A stretch of DNA of 64,000 nucleotides, taken from NCBI GenBank assembly GCA_002718995.2, contig PBGL02000007.1, forward strand, positions 36,622-100,621, given 5' to 3'. Made by a program: the position numbers and the translations under genes. Shown here piece by piece: positions 19,603 to 28,639 of this stretch (position 1 is the stretch's first letter; every line of letters starts with the position of its first letter). Under the pieces are notes generated by a model. That model was not told where the DNA came from. It saw nothing but the letters and a program-made list of their open reading frames with translations, and made no database searches. This DNA is from Methanobacteriota archaeon. GTDB taxonomy: Archaea > Thermoplasmatota > Poseidoniia > Poseidoniales > Thalassarchaeaceae.

Positions 19603-22536
19603 TCAAACCAGTTCGATGTCATCATCCTCATATTGGTCGTCTTCTTCCTCTTCTATAGACACAACTGGAGCTGGTAAATCATCATCTTCATCATCCTCCA
19701 AATCATCATCTGAATCATCGGAAATAGCATCCAAATATGCCATGTGTGCCTTCCATCTCCTCCTGTTCATGGCACCTTGTATTCCTGCGATTAGTAGCAT
19801 TGCTGCAACTAGGCCGACGACGTAGGTAGAAAGCCGCGGGTGCGTGATCTCGTTTACTAGCCTGTCAATCAGAGAGGAAATGCCCACCCTCATCACTACC
19901 GTCTTCTCTGCTGTGGCATCGTCGGGCCAGCTCTGCTGGGTATCGAAGGGGGTTGCCGAGACTAATACATCAGCTGTCTCGCCATTGTTTGCTGAATCTG
20001 GAACGTTGACGTCCAAGACGAATGTTACTTCCTCAAATGCATCCAGTACTATCAGAACTGATCCTGAAGGGCCGTCGATGTCGACTGTCCATCCAGTTCC
20101 ATCGACCTCGGCCTCTAGCAGGACTGTCAATGGGCTATTACCCAAGTTCTTGACCTTCATCTGGATAGGGTATGATTCGCCGGGGACCAAGAGCCTATTG
20201 GGCGTAACTTGGACAATTTCCAAATTGGGGTCATCGGCGTCTATCTCAAACACCATTGGTAGGTCGAAGTACTTGGCATCGTCATCCGTAGTATCTTCGA
20301 CTATCCTCAGGTAAACTGTATGATTTCCGAATTCAACCTGATTTGTCAGAGTCACAGTCACGAAAACCTCAGTCTCATCTCCCGGTGCCAGAGACACACG
20401 GGGAACTGCATTCCCCGACGAGTCCTCGATTCTGAATTGCCATTGCCCATATGCCGCGTTTCTGTCGGTGTTCTCATCCAAAGATGCAGGATTCTGGATC
20501 CTCCACCAAGTGGCCGATTCGCCGGATGTCATTGTATTGGTGATCTTTGCCCTGAGTGAAACTTGTGCGTTTCCTGGGCCTGGTGCACAGAGGGAAACTG
20601 TGATGTGGCCAAGTGGGGAGCCATCGCAGTCATAGGAAACCTCAGCCCTGATACCAAAGGTACGTTGGATGGTGAATAATACAGTAGATCTCAATGAGGC
20701 GTTTCCAGAGCTTACCACCTCTATCTCGACTGGGCCAATGTCTGGGTCCTCCCTGTCAGCAGAGGGCTTGATCATCAGCCTCAGTGTTTGTGTATCGTGC
20801 CTGTCCAAGAGGACGGTGTGAAATGTTCCGTCGCCTTCATCTTCCAGAATCCGCTGACCTGTGTCGTTGTCATAGACATGGATAATCGCCTTCGACCTTT
20901 GCAGAACGTCGATTCTGAATGTGTCGGCATCGAAACCGGTATTGAAAATCTCGAGGAGGAATGGTGTGAATTGGTCGTAGTCAACATATCTAGGTATGGT
21001 TGAATCTATGTCATCGGGACGCGAGGAGTTTGCGATGGGTACATCGTGATCTTCTGACCAAATGGAAACTTGTGGTGGCTGGAAAACGTCAATCTTCTCC
21101 AAGTCAATTTGCAGAGTGTCTTGGTGGACAACGGTGAGTACCCCGTCGACCTCTGCTTCTGCAACTGCCCTGATGTCTATGGAGCCTGGAGCGCCAGTCA
21201 GATCCTCGGGTGCAGTAAGAGTGAGGATTGGATTCAGAATATCTCCGCCCGCATTCAGGGTGTAACCACCGGGTGAGTCGAATTCTAACAGCCAAGAGCT
21301 TGGGAAATTTGTTAGAACTTCCAACTCCACGTCCATCGACTTCGTCGAGTCGCCCCTGTGGACTAATTGTAGTGGAACGGGTGTTGTCTGACCTGGGGCC
21401 ATATATTCTGTAGTGCGATCTAGCCTGTGATTCAATGCAACGCCCCACTGCTCCATGGTTACAGGCTCGTGCTCGATGATTACGCTGTTACCCTGAATAT
21501 CAGAAACCTCGAGTTCTACAGAATATTCTCCAGACGGTATTCCGCTCGGATATGACCATAGATACTCTCCAAAGATTCCTTGGCTGGTATCTTCGATTTC
21601 CTCATCATCCTCATCGATGACATGGTCTATTCTATACATGCCATCAGGATCTCTCATCAGCAACCTCACAGAGTCTACGTCATACCTGCCAAAACTACTC
21701 TTCACATCGAACGAGAATTGCATTACCCTCTCTGATAGAATGTCGTTCGGGTACCATTCCAACTCTGGCCCCTCTGCGAGTTCTGCACCCTCTCTCTGAA
21801 GGAGTACAAGACTGTTGGAAATTGCATTTGCCTCGATCTCGAGTGTGCTGAACCTGTCATCGCCATCGATCTCATTCCATGCCACCTCTGCCTCGCAACT
21901 TGAGCCGAATGGACTTCCGCCGCTATCACATCCAGACATGTCAGCATCGACAATCAACTCAAGACGCTCGTCCTTGTCGATTGTGAATCTTTGGTTATTC
22001 CCTAAATCAATCTCAAATGTCTCGTGATCGAAGCTGCAGCTCTGAGTGATTCCGGGGTTGCATGCGTCTGTACTCCAAGAAACTGAGCCGACTTGGCTTC
22101 CCGATGACTTGAGGGTGATTGTCCATTCTACCGTAGAGGTGTCCGGACCAGTTGCCCTCATGAATAGGCCCAATGGGAGATAGTAAGATCCAGAGCCCGA
22201 GCCATGATTGGGTCGGCCTGCGACGTCCAATGACGAAAGCATGGGACTTGTTCGAAACTCTATGCTGTTATCGAGAGCGCTCATTGACTCCTGGCCCCCG
22301 GACTCCGGGACCTGTGTTGTGATGTACCCATCGCCACCCGCAGAGGAGTTCTGAGAAGCGAAATACATTGTATAGAGGTTTAATTGAACGTCTGAACTTG
22401 CTTTAATCGTGGATTCTTCCGGGAGTTCGTATTGGTTGTCTGAAACCATTCCAAATGGCATCAACATCAGTACTGAAAGTGCTAGAGCCAGCCTGAAACG
22501 GCGGGACGCGCTATTCGCTATGCTGCTCGCATACAC
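19603..22536 (-). CDS. Large secreted surface protein with CARDB/NEW3-like beta domains, C-terminal TM and acidic cytoplasmic tail
   Basis: N-terminal signal; VTPNRLLVPGESYPIQMKVKNLGNSPLTVLLEAEVDG; TM YVVGLVAAMLLIAGIQGAM; tail DDSDDDLEDDEDDD...EEEEDDQYEDDDIELV. Confidence 0.75.
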   Translation of the reverse strand: MYASSIANSASRRFRLALALSVLMLMPFGMVSDNQYELPEESTIKASSDVQLNLYTMYFASQNSSAGGDGYITTQVPESGGQESMSALDNSIEFRTSPMLSSLDVAGRPNHGSGSGSYYLPLGLFMRATGPDTSTVEWTITLKSSGSQVGSVSWSTDACNPGITQSCSFDHETFEIDLGNNQRFTIDKDERLELIVDADMSGCDSGGSPFGSSCEAEVAWNEIDGDDRFSTLEIEANAISNSLVLLQREGAELAEGPELEWYPNDILSERVMQFSFDVKSSFGRYDVDSVRLLMRDPDGMYRIDHVIDEDDEEIEDTSQGIFGEYLWSYPSGIPSGEYSVELEVSDIQGNSVIIEHEPVTMEQWGVALNHRLDRTTEYMAPGQTTPVPLQLVHRGDSTKSMDVELEVLTNFPSSWLLEFDSPGGYTLNAGGDILNPILTLTAPEDLTGAPGSIDIRAVAEAEVDGVLTVVHQDTLQIDLEKIDVFQPPQVSIWSEDHDVPIANSSRPDDIDSTIPRYVDYDQFTPFLLEIFNTGFDADTFRIDVLQRSKAIIHVYDNDTGQRILEDEGDGTFHTVLLDRHDTQTLRLMIKPSADREDPDIGPVEIEVVSSGNASLRSTVLFTIQRTFGIRAEVSYDCDGSPLGHITVSLCAPGPGNAQVSLRAKITNTMTSGESATWWRIQNPASLDENTDRNAAYGQWQFRIEDSSGNAVPRVSLAPGDETEVFVTVTLTNQVEFGNHTVYLRIVEDTTDDDAKYFDLPMVFEIDADDPNLEIVQVTPNRLLVPGESYPIQMKVKNLGNSPLTVLLEAEVDGTGWTVDIDGPSGSVLIVLDAFEEVTFVLDVNVPDSANNGETADVLVSATPFDTQQSWPDDATAEKTVVMRVGISSLIDRLVNEITHPRLSTYVVGLVAAMLLIAGIQGAMNRRRWKAHMAYLDAISDDSDDDLEDDEDDDLPAPVVSIEEEEDDQYEDDDIELV

Positions 22537-22570
22537 GTCTTGTCGCCCACAGGAGTGGCGTTAAAGCGTT

Positions 22571-22587
22571 CGTGCCCTAAGGGCACG
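22571..22587. promoter_or_regulatory. Perfect 17-nt inverted repeat CGTGCCCTAAGGGCACG in the divergent intergenic region
   Basis: 8-nt arms CGTGCCCT / AGGGCACG around one central A. Confidence 0.45.
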
Positions 22588-22653
22588 TGATAAGTCGGTT
22601 CTGGGGGTTGTCAAAGCGCTCGATTCAAGGAGGAGGACCCGCGCTCAGGGGTT

Positions 22654-22739
22654 GCAGAGGTACCCGAGTTGGTCAAAGGGGCCGGACTTAAGCTCCGGTG
22701 CATAGTGCTTCGCAGGTTCAAATCCTGCCCTCTGCACCA
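22654..22739 (+). tRNA. tRNA-Leu (anticodon UAA), CCA encoded
   Basis: Acceptor GCAGAGG/CCTCTGC, anticodon stem CCGGA/TCCGG with loop CTTAAGC, long variable arm, T-arm GCAGG-TTCAAAT-CCTGC, discriminator A, encoded CCA. Confidence 0.93.
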
Positions 22740-22740
22740 A

Positions 22741-23145
22741 TCATCTGATGCGTGTCATGGAACAGCCGAGCTCGCCCTCAATCCCTGCAATGTCGAGTTT
22801 CTTGATAGACACAGTAGCAGCAGCTATCTCTGCAGGGGACATTATCTCGTCCAGCAATTCTGATGCAAGGGTCTCCAAAAGGGCGTTCCTACCCCTTGTG
22901 GCGACTCTATCAATCGAAGAAGAAAGAAATTCGTAATCGAGAACCATGTCAATCTGATCCTCTTCCGGCTTGGATGCGCCCTCTAGGATTACGTAAAGAT
23001 CGAAACTAACCCTTTGGGGATTGCCAATCTCATGATCATGGACGCCGATATCGAGCTCCCTCACGGAGTTCTCCAAGAACAGAGTCGTAAACTCGTTGGC
23101 CCCAGATTTTGCCATTTCTCTTAGCAACTCCGCATATGAACTCAA
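22741..23145 (-). CDS. folB: Dihydroneopterin aldolase family protein (FolB-like)
   Basis: TLFLENSVRELDIGVHDHEIGNPQRVSFDLYVILEG...DYEFLSSSIDRVATRGRNALLETLASELLDEI...VSIKKLD. Confidence 0.8.
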   Translation of the reverse strand: MSSYAELLREMAKSGANEFTTLFLENSVRELDIGVHDHEIGNPQRVSFDLYVILEGASKPEEDQIDMVLDYEFLSSSIDRVATRGRNALLETLASELLDEIMSPAEIAAATVSIKKLDIAGIEGELGCSMTRIR

Positions 23146-23927
23146 TCCATTCCCTCCGTTTCAAAATAGACATCCCTCTCCCTAGCAAGGAACCTCTCCC
23201 CAGAGTCCACGAAAATGGTCTGACCTGTGATGGATCTGGAACGCATGAGGAAGACAACTGCATCTGCTATGTCTCCCGGGGTCGGACCGAATCCCAATGG
23301 GGCCTCGGATTGAGCTCTAGCGAAACCTGCCTCGGTCTGTTCCGGGCTTGGCAGAGTATGCCCCGGTGCCACGGCATTCACTCTAATGGCTGGTGCTAGG
23401 CCTCTTGCCAGAGCATCAGTAACTCCCAACATTGCATACCTTGAGGCAGTGTAAGAAAGGTGGTCGGGATTCGGCTGAGCGACCTTTTGATCCAATATGT
23501 TCACGACGCAAGCCCTCTCTCCATCGGGAAGTCTTCTAACAAGTTCGCCGATTAGCATAATTGGAGATAGGGCATTGACCTCCAAATGGCCAGACCAAGA
23601 CTCTGTTGAGATGTTTGAGATGTCGTCATGAGAAAACTTGGATGCATTGTTGACCAGTCCGACAACAGGGCCGAGAGAATCTTCGGCCTTTGTGATGATT
23701 TCCGATACTGACTTGGGGTCGGACAAATCGCATCTGACATGCGTGGCACTACCTCCGTGAGATTGTATCTCTGAAACTACCTCCTTGGCTTCATTCTCGG
23801 AAGAAAAATAGTGGACTGCTACTGAGAATCCACTCTGAGCCAGAGCCAAAGAAATCTGCCTGCCTATCCTAGCTGCCCCGCCAGTAACAACCACTGTACC
23901 GCCGAGCATGACACCCCGAGTTAACAC
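23142..23927 (-). CDS. Short-chain dehydrogenase/reductase, pteridine reductase (PTR1/FolM)-like
   Basis: VVTGGAARIGRQISLALAQSGFSVAVHY, LVNNASKF, YTASRYAMLGVTDALARGLAPAIRVNAVAPG. Confidence 0.8.
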   Translation of the reverse strand: MLTRGVMLGGTVVVTGGAARIGRQISLALAQSGFSVAVHYFSSENEAKEVVSEIQSHGGSATHVRCDLSDPKSVSEIITKAEDSLGPVVGLVNNASKFSHDDISNISTESWSGHLEVNALSPIMLIGELVRRLPDGERACVVNILDQKVAQPNPDHLSYTASRYAMLGVTDALARGLAPAIRVNAVAPGHTLPSPEQTEAGFARAQSEAPLGFGPTPGDIADAVVFLMRSRSITGQTIFVDSGERFLARERDVYFETEGMD

Positions 23928-24010
23928 ACCCCTATTACGGGTTGTTCTTGATAGGCTCTAAGAGGACCTCATGAGAATGGTTAATTTCGTACCTCCATCC
24001 GAAGGAACTG

Positions 24011-25069
24011 ATGGCCACTCGCCTGCCACTCGCTGGGGACGCCCCTGAAAGTGGCAGCGGATGCGGCGCAACCCCTTCAGGGAGTACCAAATTAAGAAGT
24101 CCCAGGGAAAGGAAGAGGCTTCCAAAGTGGTTCAAAACCTCGCTTCCAGTGGGTGATTCTCAAGTAAGGTACAACGAAACAAAAAATAGAGTTGTTGAGA
24201 ATGGCTTGAATACAGTTTGCGAAGAGGCTCGGTGCCCCAACGTTCACGACTGTTGGGGAAGGGGTACTGCGACATTCATGATTGCAGGGGACGTCTGTAC
24301 CCGGGGTTGCAGATTCTGTGCGATTGATACTGCTAAGAATCCACCTCCACTCGATTCTTCGGAGCCTGAATCATTGGCGGAAGCGGTAGGCAGGATGGGC
24401 TTGAGTCATGCGGTAATCACGGTTGTCAACAGGGATGATCTGCCTGATGGAGGAGCTAGTCATTACAGAGATTGTATCAAAGCGATTCATGAGAGGTCGC
24501 CCGATGTTGGCCTTGAGCTACTTTGTTCTGATTTAGACGGAGACATGGGTTCCCTTTCCGCGCTTCTTGAGGAGTTGCCTCTGAAGGTGTTTGCACATAA
24601 CGTCGAGTGTGTACCTAGGCTCGACTCGGTAGTCAGGGATCCCAGAGCATCATTCGAACGTTCAATCTCAATCCTAGCAGAGGCCAAGAGGATTAGACCT
24701 GACCTCCTAACAAAAAGCAGCATTATGGTGGGCCTTGGTGAAACGGATGAGGAGGTATCCGAAGCGATGATGAGGCTCCGTTCAGCAGGAGTGGACATGA
24801 TTACCTTAGGCCAGTACCTTCAACCTGGCGACAGGCATCTCCAAGTGGATAGATTCCCCGAGCCATCTGCATTTGCGAAATGGGACAGGGAGGCAAGGGA
24901 AATCGGATTCAGCGCTGTCGCTAGTGGGCCTCTAGTAAGGTCCAGCTACAGAGCGGGTCTACTTTGGGAAGAGGCCAAAGGTGGGGAGCCTGTAGTCACC
25001 AGAGAGTCGACGGGTTCGGCTGTAAGCTTCCTAAAGATCAGCCAGATTGGCCAAACCCAAACAATATGA
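24011..25069 (+). CDS. lipA: Lipoyl synthase
   Basis: CEEARCPNVHDCWGRGTATFMIAGDVCTRGCRFCAIDTAK; AHNVECVPRL; GLGETDEEV; TLGQYLQP. Confidence 0.96.
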   Translation: MATRLPLAGDAPESGSGCGATPSGSTKLRSPRERKRLPKWFKTSLPVGDSQVRYNETKNRVVENGLNTVCEEARCPNVHDCWGRGTATFMIAGDVCTRGCRFCAIDTAKNPPPLDSSEPESLAEAVGRMGLSHAVITVVNRDDLPDGGASHYRDCIKAIHERSPDVGLELLCSDLDGDMGSLSALLEELPLKVFAHNVECVPRLDSVVRDPRASFERSISILAEAKRIRPDLLTKSSIMVGLGETDEEVSEAMMRLRSAGVDMITLGQYLQPGDRHLQVDRFPEPSAFAKWDREAREIGFSAVASGPLVRSSYRAGLLWEEAKGGEPVVTRESTGSAVSFLKISQIGQTQTI

Positions 25070-25092
25070 GCATGAATAGAGAGTGATGAATC

Positions 25093-26334
25093 ATGGCCGG
25101 AGATAGTTCTGACATCCCCCTCCATATCCCGGACGCCCCCCATAGGCCTGGTGATGAGTCGGAATTTGCCGATTGGCCATGGAAGCCGGAAGACCTGGAA
25201 ATGTTGGAAATTGATTGCTCTGCAGAAGAGTCATCTGAGCATGCAATAGGGCTAGTTAGAGTCCTAGGTGATGATAATAAAGCCTCTGGGAAGTGGAATC
25301 CAGAACTTCCTACAGAGGATCTAAAGAAGGGTCTTGAGCATATGCTAAGGCTTCGAATTTTTGATGATCGGATGATGAAAATGCAGCGCACTGGTAAGCT
25401 TTCCTTCTACATGAGGTCATTTGGCGAGGAGGCAGTAGCAATAGCCCAGACAATGGCTCTAGAAACTCAGGACTGGTTATTCCCCACATACAGGCAGCCA
25501 GGGGCCCAATTTGTCAGAGGGCGTGATATGGTTAGCATGATTTGTCATTGCATTGGTAACGAGGAAGACAACGTGAAGGGCAGGCAGATGCCAGTCCACT
25601 ATACGTACAAGGAGGGGAGGTTCATTTCCGTCTCAAGTCCTGTTGGAACACAATTCAGTCAGGCAGTCGGAGTTGCTCTGGCCTCCAGGTACAAGGAGCT
25701 CGACGAGGTGACCATTACATGGATTGGTGATGGTGCTAGTGCTGAGGGGGACTATCACTACGCACTGAACTTTGCAGCCATTTTCAAGGCCCCGGTCATC
25801 CTTAACATCGTAAACAATCAATGGGCGATTTCGACTCACAGTAACTTCGCAAGCGGGCTACAGAATTTTGCCATCAGGGGGATACCTTACGGAATACCTA
25901 GCATCAGGGTGGATGGAAATGATTTCTTGGCGCTATTCTCAGTAACCAGGTGGGCCAGGCAGAGGGCAGCTAGGGGATTGGGACCAACCCACATAGAAGT
26001 TCTGACCTATCGCGCTGGGGCCCACAGCAGCAGTGACGATCCGTCCAGGTATAGACCTCGAGATGAAAACGAATACTGGCCCGGAGGAGATCCAATCGAC
26101 AGACTGAAGGACCATCTAATCAGTATCGGCGAGTGGACTGAGAAAGATCATGATAAATTATCCGAAAAGCTAGACAATGAGGTGATGGCAGCATACAAAG
26201 AGGCAGTTAAATTCGGGGATTTAGCGAATGGCCCATACCCCTCATCAGACGCAATCTTTACCGAAGTTTACGAGACTCCGCCCTGGCACCTAATGGAGCA
26301 ATGGGACGAAATGAAAAAGTGGAGGGAGGATTAA
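25093..26334 (+). CDS. 2-oxoacid dehydrogenase E1 component, alpha subunit (PDH/BCKDH type)
   Basis: GKLSFYMRSFGEEAVAIAQTMAL, TPase-type GDGASAEGDYHYALNFAAIFKAPVILNIVNNQWAIST. Confidence 0.93.
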   Translation: MAGDSSDIPLHIPDAPHRPGDESEFADWPWKPEDLEMLEIDCSAEESSEHAIGLVRVLGDDNKASGKWNPELPTEDLKKGLEHMLRLRIFDDRMMKMQRTGKLSFYMRSFGEEAVAIAQTMALETQDWLFPTYRQPGAQFVRGRDMVSMICHCIGNEEDNVKGRQMPVHYTYKEGRFISVSSPVGTQFSQAVGVALASRYKELDEVTITWIGDGASAEGDYHYALNFAAIFKAPVILNIVNNQWAISTHSNFASGLQNFAIRGIPYGIPSIRVDGNDFLALFSVTRWARQRAARGLGPTHIEVLTYRAGAHSSSDDPSRYRPRDENEYWPGGDPIDRLKDHLISIGEWTEKDHDKLSEKLDNEVMAAYKEAVKFGDLANGPYPSSDAIFTEVYETPPWHLMEQWDEMKKWRED

Positions 26335-27344
26335 TGTCTAACATGAATATGGTAGAGTCAGTCAATAGTGCTCTGGACACCATGCTTTCGAATGACGAAG
26401 ATGTAATAATTTTTGGAGAAGACGTGGGCTACTTCGGAGGAGTGTTCAGGACTTCTGATGGGCTTCAGGAGAAATTCGGAAAGCACCGTGTCTTCGACTC
26501 GCCCCTCTCGGAAGGCGGTATTGCCGCCACTGCTTTTGGAATGGGGATAAATGGGCTACGGCCAGTAGTTGAGATTCAATTTGCGGACTATATTTTCCCG
26601 GCATATGACCAGATCGTAAATGAGATGGCAAAGGTTAGACACAGATCCGGGGGCGAGTTCTGGTGTCCCGTCACCATCAGAACTCCAGCCGGAGGGGGCA
26701 TTAGAGGGGGGCATCACCACTCACAGTCTCCTGAAGCTCAATTCACACACACGCCAGGGCTCAAGGTCGTCTATTGCTCTACACCCTACAATGCAAAGGG
26801 ACTTCTAATCAGTGCAATTGAAGATAACGATCCAGTAATTTTCCTTGAGCCGAAAAGATGCTACAGGGGTCCATTCTATGGAGATCCCCACAACGTCCCA
26901 ACATGGAGCGGACACCCGGAGGCAGAGGTTCCCGAATCCCACTATTCAATTCCACTTGGAGAGGCTCGATTGGCATTGGAGGGAGATGACTGTACGGTAA
27001 TCGCATGGGGCACCATGGTTCATGTTTGTGAACAGGCGATAAAAGATAGTGGCATTTCCTGTGACCTAATCGACCTTCAAACTCTAGTCCCGTGGGACAG
27101 AGAGGCGATTGAGAAATCAATATCCAAAACTGGTCGATGTGTGATTGTCCACGAAGCCCCAAAAACCAGCGGTTTTGGAGCGGAAATGGTTGCTTCGATA
27201 CAAGAAAGGTGTTTCTGGAGCCTTGAATCACCAATCGAAAGAGTCACTGGTTGGGACACACCTTTTCCCCATACTACTGAATGGGATTACATGCCCGGAC
27301 CGGACAGGATAGCCGCGGCGATCGCGAAAACACAGGAGGATTGA
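26334..27344 (+). CDS. 2-oxoacid dehydrogenase E1 component, beta subunit
   Basis: DVIIFGEDVGYFGGVFRTSDGLQEKFGKHRVFDSPLSEGGIAATAFGMGINGLRPVVEIQFADYIFPAYDQIVNE. ORF track start 26301; ATG overlapping the upstream TAA preferred. Confidence 0.94.
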   Translation: MSNMNMVESVNSALDTMLSNDEDVIIFGEDVGYFGGVFRTSDGLQEKFGKHRVFDSPLSEGGIAATAFGMGINGLRPVVEIQFADYIFPAYDQIVNEMAKVRHRSGGEFWCPVTIRTPAGGGIRGGHHHSQSPEAQFTHTPGLKVVYCSTPYNAKGLLISAIEDNDPVIFLEPKRCYRGPFYGDPHNVPTWSGHPEAEVPESHYSIPLGEARLALEGDDCTVIAWGTMVHVCEQAIKDSGISCDLIDLQTLVPWDREAIEKSISKTGRCVIVHEAPKTSGFGAEMVASIQERCFWSLESPIERVTGWDTPFPHTTEWDYMPGPDRIAAAIAKTQED

Positions 27345-27346
27345 GC

Positions 27347-28630
27347 ATGGGAACTTACGAATTCAAGCTTCCAGACATCGGGGAAGGAGTAGTCGAAGGG
27401 GAGGTTGTAACATGGCATGTTTCTGTGGGCGACAAAGTCTCTGAAGATGATCCGCTCGTGGATGTTATGACTGACAAAGCAACGGTTACCATACCATCCC
27501 CCACGGACGGAGTAGTTTCTTCCCTGAGTGGGGACATAGGAGATATGATTGCAGTTGGCACTACTTTGGTAGAGTTCGAAACCGAAGGATCTCCGGCGGA
27601 AACAGAAGAGCCAGTGGAGGAAGAGCCAGTGGAGGATGACCCTGTTCCGGTTACGGAATCAGAGCCCGTGGAGGAAAGGACTGCAAAGACTGCTCCCCCG
27701 AAAGTTTCCCCTCCGCCACCTCAGATCAAAGTGCCTGATGTCACTAGGAAGAAATCGGGTTCCATTTTAGCTAGTCCCGCGGTACGAAGAAGGGCCAGAG
27801 AATCTGGAGTCGACCTGTTGGGCCTCAACGGGAGTGGTCCTGCTGGGAGAATTCGGCATGCAGATCTCGATGCATTCTTGGCAGGAGGAGGGGCGGTCAT
27901 GGGAGCTGCTCCAAGCGCTTATTCGACAAAGAGGACGGACATTACAGAGGTAAAGGTCGTAGGGCTGAGGAGAAAGATCTCCGAGCAGATGGTGAAGAGT
28001 GCTTTCTCCATACCGCATTTCTCATACTTCGAAGAGGTTGATGTTACAGAGCTTGAAGAATTGCGACAAATGCTAAACTCAAGTAGGTCCCCTGAACAGC
28101 CTAAACTGACCTACCTGCCCTTCATCATGCTCGCACTCTCCAAAATTATGCCAGAACATCCTGAATGCAATGGGCACTTCTATGATGACTCTGGAGTGGT
28201 GCACAGGCACTCAGCAGTCAATCTTGGAATTGCCACTCAAACTGAACGGGGCCTCTATGTCCCAGTCGTCAAACATGTCGAGTCTCTAGATATCTGGGAT
28301 GCGGCTAGTGAGTTAATCAGAGTTTCAGGAGCTGCCAGAGAAGGTACGGCGAGTTTGGATGACTTAACCGGTTCAACATTCACAATTACGAGCCTTGGCA
28401 GAGAAGGCGGACTAGGGGCCACTCCAATAATCAACCACCCTGAGATGTCGATACTTGGTGTCCACAAGGCAAGGGAGATGCCTGTTGCTAGGAATGGCCA
28501 TATCGTCGTTCGTAGAATCATGAATCTATCTAGTTCATTCGATCACAGAGTGGTCGACGGGGCCGATGGCGCCAGTCTTATACAACACCTAAAGAGGATG
28601 CTCGAGCATCCTGCTTTGATCTTCATGTGA
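27347..28630 (+). CDS. 2-oxoacid dehydrogenase E2 component (dihydrolipoamide acyltransferase)
   Basis: Lipoyl domain VDVMTDKATVTIPSP; peripheral subunit-binding domain ASPAVRRRARESGVDLLGLNGSGPAGRIRHADL; catalytic SSSFDHRVVDGADGA. Confidence 0.95.
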   Translation: MGTYEFKLPDIGEGVVEGEVVTWHVSVGDKVSEDDPLVDVMTDKATVTIPSPTDGVVSSLSGDIGDMIAVGTTLVEFETEGSPAETEEPVEEEPVEDDPVPVTESEPVEERTAKTAPPKVSPPPPQIKVPDVTRKKSGSILASPAVRRRARESGVDLLGLNGSGPAGRIRHADLDAFLAGGGAVMGAAPSAYSTKRTDITEVKVVGLRRKISEQMVKSAFSIPHFSYFEEVDVTELEELRQMLNSSRSPEQPKLTYLPFIMLALSKIMPEHPECNGHFYDDSGVVHRHSAVNLGIATQTERGLYVPVVKHVESLDIWDAASELIRVSGAAREGTASLDDLTGSTFTITSLGREGGLGATPIINHPEMSILGVHKAREMPVARNGHIVVRRIMNLSSSFDHRVVDGADGASLIQHLKRMLEHPALIFM

Positions 28631-28639
28631 GGATTCAAA

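Noticed and set aside
22669-22863. ORF 22669..22863 on the plus strand
   Set aside because: Starts inside tRNA-Leu and runs antisense into folB; spurious.
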